This document shows positions 51,418-58,845 of a stretch of 64,000 nt of DNA, piece after piece. This DNA comes from Pseudobdellovibrionaceae bacterium (GTDB lineage Bacteria; Bdellovibrionota; Bdellovibrionia; Bdellovibrionales; Bdellovibrionaceae). Where the stretch lies: NCBI GenBank assembly GCA_019637955.1, contig JAHBUS010000001.1, positions 620,001 through 684,000 of the forward strand. Direction: 5' to 3'. The position numbers and the translations under genes are program-made. A model generated the notes under the pieces. The model searched no databases, was not told the DNA's origin, and worked only from the letters and a program-made list of their open reading frames with translations. The number at the start of each line of letters is the position of its first letter. Position 1 is the first letter of the stretch.

Positions 51418-52330
51418 GTCCGCGCAAGACGGCCTCACTTGGGAGCGCATCGTTTCGGCCACAAAGCCCGTCGCGGTGATCCACTCCTTGAGCGGCGATG
51501 CCCAAGTGGCCGAGCAGGCGAAGGCGTGGGTGAACTGGGCCGCGCGCCGCTTTCCCGGGTCGAGCGCCCTTCAAACTTTAAGCCGTGCGAACTTTCACGA
51601 GGCCCTGCAAATTTGGTCGGATCAATTTGCCAAGGCCGAAGGTCCCGAGCCGGAGGCGGACCGCTCTCTTCCCGTGCGCCGTGACTTTTTACCCTCGTCG
51701 GGATTTTTTCGCGCGCACCATCAGCTTCTTTGCACCGAAGACAGCGTGCGCCGCCGGTTCGAAAAAATCCGCGCGGTCTTTTCGCCCGCGGCCAAAATTC
51801 TGATCGTCGGCGATGACGATCAACTCTCGCCGCTGCTGGTGAGCCAAGGGTTTACAAACGTCACGGTGATCGACATCGACGAACGGCTGATTCGAGGCTT
51901 GGCTCAAGTGCAAGGTTTGCGCGCGCGCGTGCACGATCTCACCCAAGATCCTCAGCCGGAGTTGATCGACGATTACGAGCTGATCGTGATGGACCCACCC
52001 TACAGCGCCGAAGGGATTCAGATGTTTTGGCAGGGCGCCTGGAGGCTCGTCCGCGCGAATGCTCGGCCGCGCTTTCACCTGTACTGCGCCTCGGTCTGCC
52101 TGACGAGGGACGGCGTGCGCCAGGCCGCCCAGCAGATTCAAGACCGTGGCTACCGCTTGTCCGAGTTTGTTCCCGGCCTTTGCCGCTACCCCTACTCGCC
52201 GCTGACCCATGCGGGCTTTCGGGCCTTTTTCGCCGCCGCGGCGGTGGCCTTTGGACGCCCACGTTTTTTAACGGGGCCCACGTTGATTCCGAAGGCCGTG
52301 TCATCGGATCTCTGGGTTCTTGAGGGATAG
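51395..52330 (+). CDS. BpsA-like branched-chain polyamine synthase (DUF43 aminopropyltransferase)
   Basis: A 311-residue protein in the N4-bis(aminopropyl)spermidine synthase family. GDDD (139-142 in KILIVGDDDQLSPLL) and DPPY (200-203 in LIVMDPPYSAEG) are the family's acidic and active-site motifs; VIDIDERLI closes the nucleoside site. BpsA adds aminopropyl groups from decarboxylated SAM to the inner amine of spermidine, so pairing with speD makes sense. The ATG at 51395 lies inside the LysE gene and has GGGGAG six bases upstream. The first 100 residues are less clear. Identity by motif and context; product unmeasured. Confidence 0.8.
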   Translation: MDTFNMPESAQDGLTWERIVSATKPVAVIHSLSGDAQVAEQAKAWVNWAARRFPGSSALQTLSRANFHEALQIWSDQFAKAEGPEPEADRSLPVRRDFLPSSGFFRAHHQLLCTEDSVRRRFEKIRAVFSPAAKILIVGDDDQLSPLLVSQGFTNVTVIDIDERLIRGLAQVQGLRARVHDLTQDPQPELIDDYELIVMDPPYSAEGIQMFWQGAWRLVRANARPRFHLYCASVCLTRDGVRQAAQQIQDRGYRLSEFVPGLCRYPYSPLTHAGFRAFFAAAAVAFGRPRFLTGPTLIPKAVSSDLWVLEG

Positions 52331-52425
52331 ATTTGATCTATGTTTTCGATTCTTCGATCTTGTTTTCGTTTATAACTTAATTTCGGTACATCTCCTCATG
52401 CCGGCTGATCCGGCAAGGAGACACG

Positions 52426-53022
52426 ATGAAACTGCCCGTGATCATTTCGACCCTGACCGCCCTGCTGATTCCCGCCTTGGCCGCCGCTCGGGTTCCGGAG
52501 CTCAGCTGCGCCAATCATATGTACCGCGAGGCGGAGCTCGCGATGAATCCGCAAGGACAAGTTCTTTTGCAAGACTCTTACGTGGGCCCGCTGGATGCTC
52601 TCGTCAAACATCTCGCAAAAAAACATCACCTCCCTCTCGCGCACCGTGTGTCGTCGGTCCGTCTGTCCGTGAAAGCGGACGACATGGATTGTCGCACCTT
52701 GGGACGCTACCCGATGGACTGCCAGACCCGAGCGGGCGCCCAAGGACACTTGCTCCTGAGCCTTTTTTTCGGCGAGAACGAGATGACTGGGTCCATGACG
52801 TTGAACCTTCCGGTGAACGTGCGTGCGTTCACGATCAAGTCGGTGCTTTCAAGTCCGGGACGGGTCTCACTCGGTTCGCAAGCCGTCACGGTCGATCTGA
52901 AGACGCTGGTGATCGACGCCAAAGCCGATCTTGACTATGAAGGTGTCTCAATTCCTGCCACCTGGAGCACGTTTTTCCACACGGACGCCCCCGAAGGAAA
53001 CAGCGGATCTTGGTGCTACTAA
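52426..53022 (+). CDS. Exported protein of unknown function
   Basis: A 198-residue protein with signal peptide (MKLPVIISTLTALLIPALAAA) and CAAGGAGACACG upstream. The mature chain has cysteines near both ends and in DDMDCRTL/MDCQTR, and a beta-rich look (LPVNVRAFTIKSVLSSPGRVSLG). Nothing recognised. It is 95 bases after the BpsA-like gene, perhaps independent. Confidence 0.7.
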   Translation: MKLPVIISTLTALLIPALAAARVPELSCANHMYREAELAMNPQGQVLLQDSYVGPLDALVKHLAKKHHLPLAHRVSSVRLSVKADDMDCRTLGRYPMDCQTRAGAQGHLLLSLFFGENEMTGSMTLNLPVNVRAFTIKSVLSSPGRVSLGSQAVTVDLKTLVIDAKADLDYEGVSIPATWSTFFHTDAPEGNSGSWCY

Positions 53023-53040
53023 GCCAAAAACGACTTGGCC

Positions 53041-53075
53041 AACAAAGTCCTGTTTCAAGATGACAGGACCTTGTT
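53041..53075. promoter_or_regulatory. Inverted repeat overlapping a -35 box
   Basis: AACAAAGTCCTG (53041-53052) and CAGGACCTTGTT (53064-53075) pair with one mismatch around an 11-base loop. The right arm covers the -35 box of the promoter at 53071-53099. It may be an operator, or the 3' hairpin of the preceding gene (no T-run). Confidence 0.5.
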
Positions 53076-53099
53076 ATAAACAAAGTTCTTGACTATAGT
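53071..53099 (+). promoter_or_regulatory. Sigma-70-type promoter before the 38-residue gene
   Basis: TTGTTA (53071-53076), 17 bases, TATAGT (53094-53099). A transcript would begin near 53106, just ahead of the small membrane-protein ORF at 53127. Confidence 0.65.
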
Positions 53100-53126
53100 T
53101 TGGGGAAAAATGCCCGATAAGCTTTT

Positions 53127-53243
53127 ATGGACACCACCTCGAACCCCCAACGCCGTCCCCCGACGCCTTTTAGCGTGCGCGGATTTTTAGCGGCCTGGCT
53201 GATGTTTTCGCTGATTCTTTGCGCCGTTTACACATGGCTTTGA
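53127..53243 (+). CDS. Possible 38-residue single-pass membrane protein
   Basis: A short frame from ATG 53127 to TGA 53243. The N-terminal half is Pro/Arg-rich (MDTTSNPQRRPPTPFSVR), and the C-terminal half is a single hydrophobic helix (FLAAWLMFSLILCAVYTW). A good promoter lies just upstream, though no strong ribosome site is seen (AAGCTTTT). Too short for family recognition; translation is not established. Confidence 0.45.
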   Translation: MDTTSNPQRRPPTPFSVRGFLAAWLMFSLILCAVYTWL

Positions 53244-53297
53244 TTTCAGGCACTTAACGCCCCCTTTCAGACCAAGCTCCAGCTCTCCACTTTGCCC

Positions 53298-53349
53298 TTG
53301 ATTTACATACAATTTACACCTACAAATAAAAGTGTAAGTTTTATGTAAA
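53298..53349 (+). promoter_or_regulatory. Candidate imuA promoter inside a nested dyad operator
   Basis: TTGATT (53298-53303), 17 bases, TACAAA (53321-53326) is a possible promoter. Around it TTTACAT (53302-53308) and TTTACAC (53313-53319) are mirrored by GTGTAAG (53332-53338) and ATGTAAA (53343-53349), all about one centre (53325.5), the two half-sites on each side being 11 bases apart. Such a double dyad is what a dimeric repressor binding twice on one DNA face would need. It is likely the damage-response operator of the cassette. Confidence 0.65.
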
Positions 53350-53360
53350 TTGAGGTGCGT

Positions 53361-54179
53361 ATGTTTGCCTTAAAAAATATCATCCCCTCCCTGATGACCG
53401 GTGAGCAGCTGCTGCTCAAACACCAAGAGGCGCCGACGGGGCTGCCCACGGGATACTCGCCGCTCGACCGGCGTTTGCCTCTGGGCGGATTGCCTCGCGG
53501 TGGTTTGTCGCTGTGGGTGAGCCCGCTTGGCTACGGCGCCACCTCCTTGTGGCTCCAGGCTGCGCGCCCATTGCATCTTGAAAAAAAGTGGTCGGCCTGG
53601 ATTTCGAGCCAAACGACGCTGTTCGCACCCGCGGTTTGGAACAAGGGCGTCGATCTGCGTTCGCTCTACATCGTGCGCGCCCCCGAAGACGTCAAAGAGT
53701 GGACGGCGGTTTTGAAAGACTGCCTCATGGCCGATGCCTTCACCATGATCGCGGTTGAGGTCGCCTCCCTCGCACCCTACCGCCGGGCGCTCAAGCAGCT
53801 GCGCCGTCTCGCCGAGAGTGCGAATGTCTGTTTCACCTTCATTTCAAATGATTTGAACGATCTTCAGCGCACCGAGCAGTTTCAGTTCGTCATGCAGGTG
53901 CAGACGATGTCGCTCCAAGTGCACAAGTGCAAAGGGCGTCCCGCGTTTTCGGTTCCCTGGAGCCAGTACGAAGCCATTCTCAAGACTCAGTACGACTCGA
54001 TTTTGGGGAGCCAATATGACTCGAATTTTCTGCCTCAACTTCAATCTGAGCCCAGCCAAGCCAGCCTGGGCCGAGGCGTTTCTGCCCTTCACTCCCCTGC
54101 TGCATTTTCGCGGCGGACTTCTCTGGGGCGACGTCAGCAAAACAACCTGGCTCTTCCAAAATTCCAAAAACCTGCTTGA
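53361..54179 (+). CDS. imuA: ImuA-like protein of the translesion synthesis cassette
   Basis: A 272-residue protein distantly like RecA (PTGYSPLDRRLPLGGLPRGGLSLWVSPLGYGATSLWLQ), which in other bacteria joins ImuB and DnaE2 in mutagenic repair. The ATG at 53361 follows GAGGTGCGT. At residues about 201-224 three copies of an eight-residue repeat occur (SQYEAILK, TQYDSILG, SQYDSNFL). The last 164 bases overlap imuB in another frame, so the C-terminal tail is dictated by two reading frames and is low-complexity. Identification rests on fold-like hints and on the conserved cassette order. Confidence 0.75.
   Translation: MFALKNIIPSLMTGEQLLLKHQEAPTGLPTGYSPLDRRLPLGGLPRGGLSLWVSPLGYGATSLWLQAARPLHLEKKWSAWISSQTTLFAPAVWNKGVDLRSLYIVRAPEDVKEWTAVLKDCLMADAFTMIAVEVASLAPYRRALKQLRRLAESANVCFTFISNDLNDLQRTEQFQFVMQVQTMSLQVHKCKGRPAFSVPWSQYEAILKTQYDSILGSQYDSNFLPQLQSEPSQASLGRGVSALHSPAAFSRRTSLGRRQQNNLALPKFQKPA
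53961..54032 (+). repeat. Three 24-bp tandem repeats at the imuA/imuB junction
   Basis: Copies run 53961-53984, 53985-54008 and 54009-54032. The equivalent of ACG in copies 1 and 2 is ATG in copy 3, and this is the start codon of imuB; the GGGG ending copy 2 provides its ribosome site. Confidence 0.7.
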
Positions 54180-55362
54180 GCGGATTCAACAAACGGCGCA
54201 CGCGTTGGGGGCCACTGATGCCTCGCTCGCACTGAGCGATACGGCCGCGGGCGCGCAGGCTTTCACCAAGCACTTTGCTTTCTTTATTTCCGAACCGGGT
54301 CGTCAGGGCGAGTCCCTGGCGGCCCTCCCCCTTCAGTGCCTTTCAGATCTTGAAGGACTTCGGCCTTGGGAAGACCCCCGGCAGATCGAAGCCATCAGCG
54401 AGTTTCTGCAAAATCTCGGACTGCGCACGCTGGGCGAATTGCAAAACCTGCCGCCCGACTCCTGGGAGCTCAGATGGGGCTCCCTTGGACACGAGCTGCG
54501 AAAAAAAATCGCCGGCACCGATGATCATACGTGGACGCCGCTGATGCCGACCGACACGCTGACCGCTTATCAATACTTTGAAGATCCCTGCGGGCATCAA
54601 CCTACCATCTTGAACAGTCTCGAGAACAAACTGCGCGAACTTTTTTTGCGTCTGGAGGGGCGCTCGCAGCGCCTGGAGGTTCTCAAGATTCTTTTAACCT
54701 GCGAGTACTCGAACAAAAAAATTCCGCTGCAGATCGCACCCACGATGAAGTTTCGCGATTTGCCGTTGATGCTCAAACTTTTGGGCACACGCTTTGAGAC
54801 GATCGACTTTGAAAACCCCATCAAAGAGTGGGAGCTAGAGATCATCCCCGCGCATCAGGGCCATCAGCAATTGGATTTTTGGGAGCCCCAAACCAAGGAG
54901 ACCGACAACCTGCTGCGCCTGCAAAGTGCCCTGCACGACCGGGGCGTGCGGAGCGGGTTCTTGCGTCTTCGCGATGAGCCGGTTCCTGAGCGTGGGTTCA
55001 CGCTCGAGAGCGAAGCCTTCTTCTCCCCTCTGCCGGTCACCGATTACGCGTTTATCAATGACTCTCACCGTTTGATGCCCGTGCAGTCCGAATACTTGCA
55101 AAGCGCGCCGCGCCCCACCCGCCTGAATGAACCACCGCTTCCGCTCACGCCCGATGAGTTTCAGGCACTGAGGCTCTTGCACACGCAGCCGCTGGAGCGC
55201 CTCGATCTTCCGTGGCACCAAGGTCCGCACGGCGAAGGTCTTGCGCGCGATTACTGGATGGCGATGAACGCCTTTGGTCAGATTTTATGGGTGTACCGAG
55301 ATCTTCGCTGGTCGAGCGAGAGCGGTGAACCTCGTTATTTCGTGCAGGGGTACTTCGATTGA
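54016..55362 (+). CDS. imuB: ImuB-like Y-family polymerase homologue, non-catalytic
   Basis: A 448-residue protein with the little-finger-like and helix-hairpin-helix features of ImuB (LGLRTLGELQNLPPDSWELRWGSLGHELRKKI). The catalytic carboxylates of active Y-family polymerases are not seen, as in known ImuB, which works as the beta-clamp-binding hub between ImuA and DnaE2. QQLDFWEP near residue 300 resembles a clamp-binding QxxLF. It starts at ATG 54016 with GGGGAGCC just ahead, inside imuA (164-base overlap), and its TGA overlaps the TTG of dnaE2. Confidence 0.85.
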   Translation: MTRIFCLNFNLSPAKPAWAEAFLPFTPLLHFRGGLLWGDVSKTTWLFQNSKNLLERIQQTAHALGATDASLALSDTAAGAQAFTKHFAFFISEPGRQGESLAALPLQCLSDLEGLRPWEDPRQIEAISEFLQNLGLRTLGELQNLPPDSWELRWGSLGHELRKKIAGTDDHTWTPLMPTDTLTAYQYFEDPCGHQPTILNSLENKLRELFLRLEGRSQRLEVLKILLTCEYSNKKIPLQIAPTMKFRDLPLMLKLLGTRFETIDFENPIKEWELEIIPAHQGHQQLDFWEPQTKETDNLLRLQSALHDRGVRSGFLRLRDEPVPERGFTLESEAFFSPLPVTDYAFINDSHRLMPVQSEYLQSAPRPTRLNEPPLPLTPDEFQALRLLHTQPLERLDLPWHQGPHGEGLARDYWMAMNAFGQILWVYRDLRWSSESGEPRYFVQGYFD

Positions 55363-58300
55363 AAACCTCGATCGTCTCCTCCCCTTCGCTGGATTTTGTC
55401 GAACTGATCGCCCGCAGTCACTTTTCGTTTTTGCAAGGTTCGTCTGCGCCCGACGAGATGATCGCGCAGGCGCAAAAGTACGATTATCTCGGGTTTGGCC
55501 TTTGCGATGTGAACGGGCTTTATGGCGTCGCCCGCGGCTACCGCTTCACCAAGATGGGAACGGTGTTCGATAAGGCCGATCACGTCACGCGTCCCGATTT
55601 TCGCTACCATGTCGGCGCCGAAATGACCTTGCCCGAGGGCAGCGTGGTGCTGATGCCGATGACCCTTCGCGGTTACGGTCATCTCTGCCAGCTGATCACC
55701 AAAAGCAAACGCTCGGCCGAAAAGGCCTACTCCTGCTTGTGTGATGAAGACCTGTTCTTTCATCACGAAGATTTGATCGCCTTCGTTCTGCCGCCGTGGA
55801 ACGAAGTGCGGCTTGAGCGTTACCGCGAGGTTTTTGGCGACCGGCTGTATTTGCCGGTCTGCCGCGATCTGACCTGGGAGTCCAAGGTTCACCAAAGTCA
55901 GGCTTTTTTTTTGGAAGCCAAAGGCTTTCGTCTCTTTGCTTCACAGCGGCCTTATTTTCATGAGCGCTCACGTAAAAAACTGCACGACGTGATGACGTGC
56001 TTGTACCACCAAAAAACCAAATCGCAGGCCGGGCATTTGGTGCTGAGCAATTCGGAGCGCTGCCTGCATTCGGTCGAGGAACTCAAGCTGATCTGGCGGG
56101 ACCGTCTTGATCTCTTGCAGGAGACGAAACTCATCAGCGACCGGTTGAAGTTTCAACTGAACGAAATTAAGTACCGCTACCCTCAAGGCGAACTGCCCGA
56201 GTCGCGAACGCCCATTCAACAGCTGCGCTTTCTTTGTGATGAGGGAATCAAACTGCGGTTCAATCCGGAGGATCAAGAGAAGTACAAAGAGACGATCGCT
56301 AAAGAACTGCAACTCATCGAGGAACTCAAATACGAGGATTACTTTCTCACGCTGTGGGAGATTTGCCAGTTCGCGAAAAGCCGCGGCATTTTGCACCAAG
56401 GACGAGGGTCCGCGGCGAACTCCATCGTTTGCTACCTGCTGGGTCTCACGGCGGTAAGTCCGGGAGAGATCACGTTGCTGTTTGAACGTTTTATTTCTAA
56501 AGAGCGCAGCGAACCGCCCGATGTGGATATTGATTTCGAACATGAACGCCGTGAGGAGGTGATTCAGCATATCTACGAAAAGTACGGCGCCGAACGGGCC
56601 GGAATGGTTTGCAATGTGATCTGCTTTCGCGCGCGCATGGCTCTGCGCGAGATCTGCAAAGTTTACGAAATTTCGAACGAGGTTGTGAGCGAAATGGTGC
56701 GCTTTATGGGGCGTGAGGGGCTGAGCCGCATCCGTGACAATCCCGAGATCTACAAACAATGGCAAATTCCGCCCGCCGTGTTCTTCGAAGTCGTCTCCTT
56801 GGTCACGCAGCTCCGCGGAACGCCCCGCCACTTGGGCATTCATTCGGGCGGCTTCGTGATCTCGCAAGATCCGCTCACCCAAGTAGTCCCTATCGAGAAA
56901 GCCACGATGGAAGGCCGCTATGTTGTGCAGTGGAACAAAGACGATGTTGAAGCCTTAGGTCTGATGAAGCTCGATCTGCTCTCGCTCGGGATGCTGACCG
57001 CGCTTCGCAAATGTCTGGATCTGCTGCGCTCAAGCAAAGGGATTGACTGGCGTCTTGATCAAATTCCCAAAGAAGACCCGAAAACCTACGACATGATTTG
57101 CCGGGCCGAGACCGTGGGCGTTTTTCAGATTGAGTCGCGGGCGCAGATGTCGCTCTTACCAAGGCTGAAGCCCCGTACATTTTATGACTTGGTGATCGAG
57201 GTCGCAATTGTGCGCCCTGGTCCCATTCAGGGTGGCATGATCCACCCTTTTTTGCGTCGAAGGGATAAGACAGAAGAGGTCACGTACGCTCATGAAAAGC
57301 TTAAAGAAGTTTTAAAACGCACGCTTGGCATTCCTCTCTTCCAAGAGCAGATCATGCAGATCGTGGTGGAAGTCGCCGATTTCAAACCGGGCGAGGCCGA
57401 TCAAATGCGCAGGATCATGTCCAATGCCTGGCGCAAGCAAGCGCAGATGGACGGCGTGTATGAGAAGCTCAAAGCGGGGATGCGCAAAAATGGCATCGCC
57501 GATGCTTACATCGACACCATTTACAAAACCATCGAGGGTTTCGCGGCCTACGGATTTCCCGAGAGCCACTCGGCGAGCTTCGCTTTGCTCACTTATGTGA
57601 GCTGTTATTTGAAATGCCATCATCCCGATGCTTTTGTTTGCGCCCTTTTGAACTCGCAGCCGCTTGGTTTTTATGGCCCGCGCCCGCTCATCAGCGAGGC
57701 CCAGCGCAACGGCGTGCGCTTTAAAAACCCCAGCGTGCAGACCTCGCAGATCGAATCCACCTTGGTGCGCGAAGACGGACGCGAGCTGCGCTTGGTGCAA
57801 TTGGGGCTGCAGACGCTGCACGGTCTTCCCACGCGCGTGTTTGAAACCATCATCGAAGAGCGTGAGCGCGGCGGGCTTTATCACGACCTCAATGATTTCG
57901 TCCGCCGCACGCGCCTTCACGCTTCGACGGTCAGCAAGCTCGCGCTCGCGGGCGTTTTTGCCGATCTCGGCATCAGCGCGCGCGAAGCCCTTTGGAAAAT
58001 CCCGTCGCTGCAATTCGATCCGCAAAGTCTGTTCTTCGCGAGCGAAAAAACACAAAACGACGCCGAGCAAAGCTGGTCGCCACCCAAAGCCACCGAATGG
58101 GACGAACTTTTGCGGGAGTACCAGGCCACCAGTTACTCGGTGGACCGCCATCCTCTTTTGCTGATGCGGCCGCATCTCAACCGCATCAACGAGGAGGTTC
58201 GCCGCCGCCGCTATGGCCTGACGTATGTGACTTCCGCGGATTTACCGAACATTCCCGATAAGCGGCAGGTGCGCTTCGCGGGCCTTTTGAGCGTGCAGCA

Positions 58301-58574
58301 AAAACCGCCCACGTCCAAAGGCGTCTCGTTCCTCACCCTTGAGGATGAGTTCGGTTTTTTCAATGTCGTGCTGATGCCCAAAGTGTACGAGCAGTCACGT
58401 CTCTTGATCCGCGCGCAACCTTTGCTCGAGGTCGTCGGCAAACTCGAGAAGGTGCAAGGCGTTTACAACATCATCGCCTCGCACGTGAAAGCCGCGCCGG
58501 TGTTCGGAGAAAAGGCAGACAACTCCAACGAAGCCCCCGACTACAAACACCTCAAACCCCGCTTCTTCTATTAG
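55359..58574 (+). CDS. dnaE2: Error-prone DNA polymerase DnaE2
   Basis: A 1071-residue C-family polymerase that copies damaged templates. The PHP domain begins FVELIARSHFSFLQGSSAPDEM; the polymerase aspartates are in PPDVDIDFEHERREEV and in the motif with DVEALGLMKLDLL; AAYGFPESHSASFALLTYVS and a C-terminal OB fold (VRFAGLLSVQQKPPTSKGVSFLTLEDEFG in part) follow. The TTG start overlaps the imuB stop (TTGA), with GGGG eight bases upstream. The three genes make one SOS-type mutagenic unit, likely controlled by the dyad before imuA. Confidence 0.95.
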   Translation: MKTSIVSSPSLDFVELIARSHFSFLQGSSAPDEMIAQAQKYDYLGFGLCDVNGLYGVARGYRFTKMGTVFDKADHVTRPDFRYHVGAEMTLPEGSVVLMPMTLRGYGHLCQLITKSKRSAEKAYSCLCDEDLFFHHEDLIAFVLPPWNEVRLERYREVFGDRLYLPVCRDLTWESKVHQSQAFFLEAKGFRLFASQRPYFHERSRKKLHDVMTCLYHQKTKSQAGHLVLSNSERCLHSVEELKLIWRDRLDLLQETKLISDRLKFQLNEIKYRYPQGELPESRTPIQQLRFLCDEGIKLRFNPEDQEKYKETIAKELQLIEELKYEDYFLTLWEICQFAKSRGILHQGRGSAANSIVCYLLGLTAVSPGEITLLFERFISKERSEPPDVDIDFEHERREEVIQHIYEKYGAERAGMVCNVICFRARMALREICKVYEISNEVVSEMVRFMGREGLSRIRDNPEIYKQWQIPPAVFFEVVSLVTQLRGTPRHLGIHSGGFVISQDPLTQVVPIEKATMEGRYVVQWNKDDVEALGLMKLDLLSLGMLTALRKCLDLLRSSKGIDWRLDQIPKEDPKTYDMICRAETVGVFQIESRAQMSLLPRLKPRTFYDLVIEVAIVRPGPIQGGMIHPFLRRRDKTEEVTYAHEKLKEVLKRTLGIPLFQEQIMQIVVEVADFKPGEADQMRRIMSNAWRKQAQMDGVYEKLKAGMRKNGIADAYIDTIYKTIEGFAAYGFPESHSASFALLTYVSCYLKCHHPDAFVCALLNSQPLGFYGPRPLISEAQRNGVRFKNPSVQTSQIESTLVREDGRELRLVQLGLQTLHGLPTRVFETIIEERERGGLYHDLNDFVRRTRLHASTVSKLALAGVFADLGISAREALWKIPSLQFDPQSLFFASEKTQNDAEQSWSPPKATEWDELLREYQATSYSVDRHPLLLMRPHLNRINEEVRRRRYGLTYVTSADLPNIPDKRQVRFAGLLSVQQKPPTSKGVSFLTLEDEFGFFNVVLMPKVYEQSRLLIRAQPLLEVVGKLEKVQGVYNIIASHVKAAPVFGEKADNSNEAPDYKHLKPRFFY

Positions 58575-58627
58575 TTCCAAGACCGGCCAGTCCCGCCGCT
58601 CTCCCGCGGCGCCCAGAAAACGGTGCA

Positions 58628-58673
58628 TCAAAGAATCACCAACGCTACGGAGGTCAAAGAATCACCACCGCTA
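58628..58673 (+). repeat. Two 20-bp direct repeats, 26-bp period
   Basis: TCAAAGAATCACCAACGCTA (58628-58647) and TCAAAGAATCACCACCGCTA (58654-58673), differing by one base. They lie in the dnaE2 downstream spacer, just before the dispersed GTCTCCGA element. Confidence 0.65.
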
Positions 58674-58682
58674 ACGCGAACA

Positions 58683-58700
58683 GTCTCCGATACGGAAGTG
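58683..58700. repeat. Dispersed palindromic element GTCTCCGA-W-CGGAAGT, copy 3
   Basis: GTCTCCGATACGGAAGTG, 108 bases after the dnaE2 stop codon, is the same element as at 1503 with two centre changes. Confidence 0.6.
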
Positions 58701-58714
58701 GAATCATTTCCCCT

Positions 58715-58749
58715 AAAAAAAGGGGCCGCGCCTTGTGGTACGCGGCCCC
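58715..58749 (-). terminator. Intrinsic terminator of the two-component operon
   Basis: On the minus strand GGGGCCGCG (58749-58741) pairs with CGCGGCCCC (58730-58722) across a 10-base loop, followed by seven T. It lies about 97 bases past the histidine-kinase stop codon. Confidence 0.85.
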
Positions 58750-58845
58750 TCAACAGTGGGATTCTCCAGGCTGGGGACCATGGAGTTGTGTTCTGAAATC
58801 AGTTTCTCACAACAGTGTGGAAAGAGTTGGGAGCGCGGCCTAGAT

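Noticed and set aside
54016-54179. Frameshift between imuA and imuB
   Set aside because: imuB has its own ATG with a good ribosome site and a full N-terminus, so a real overlap is the simpler reading.
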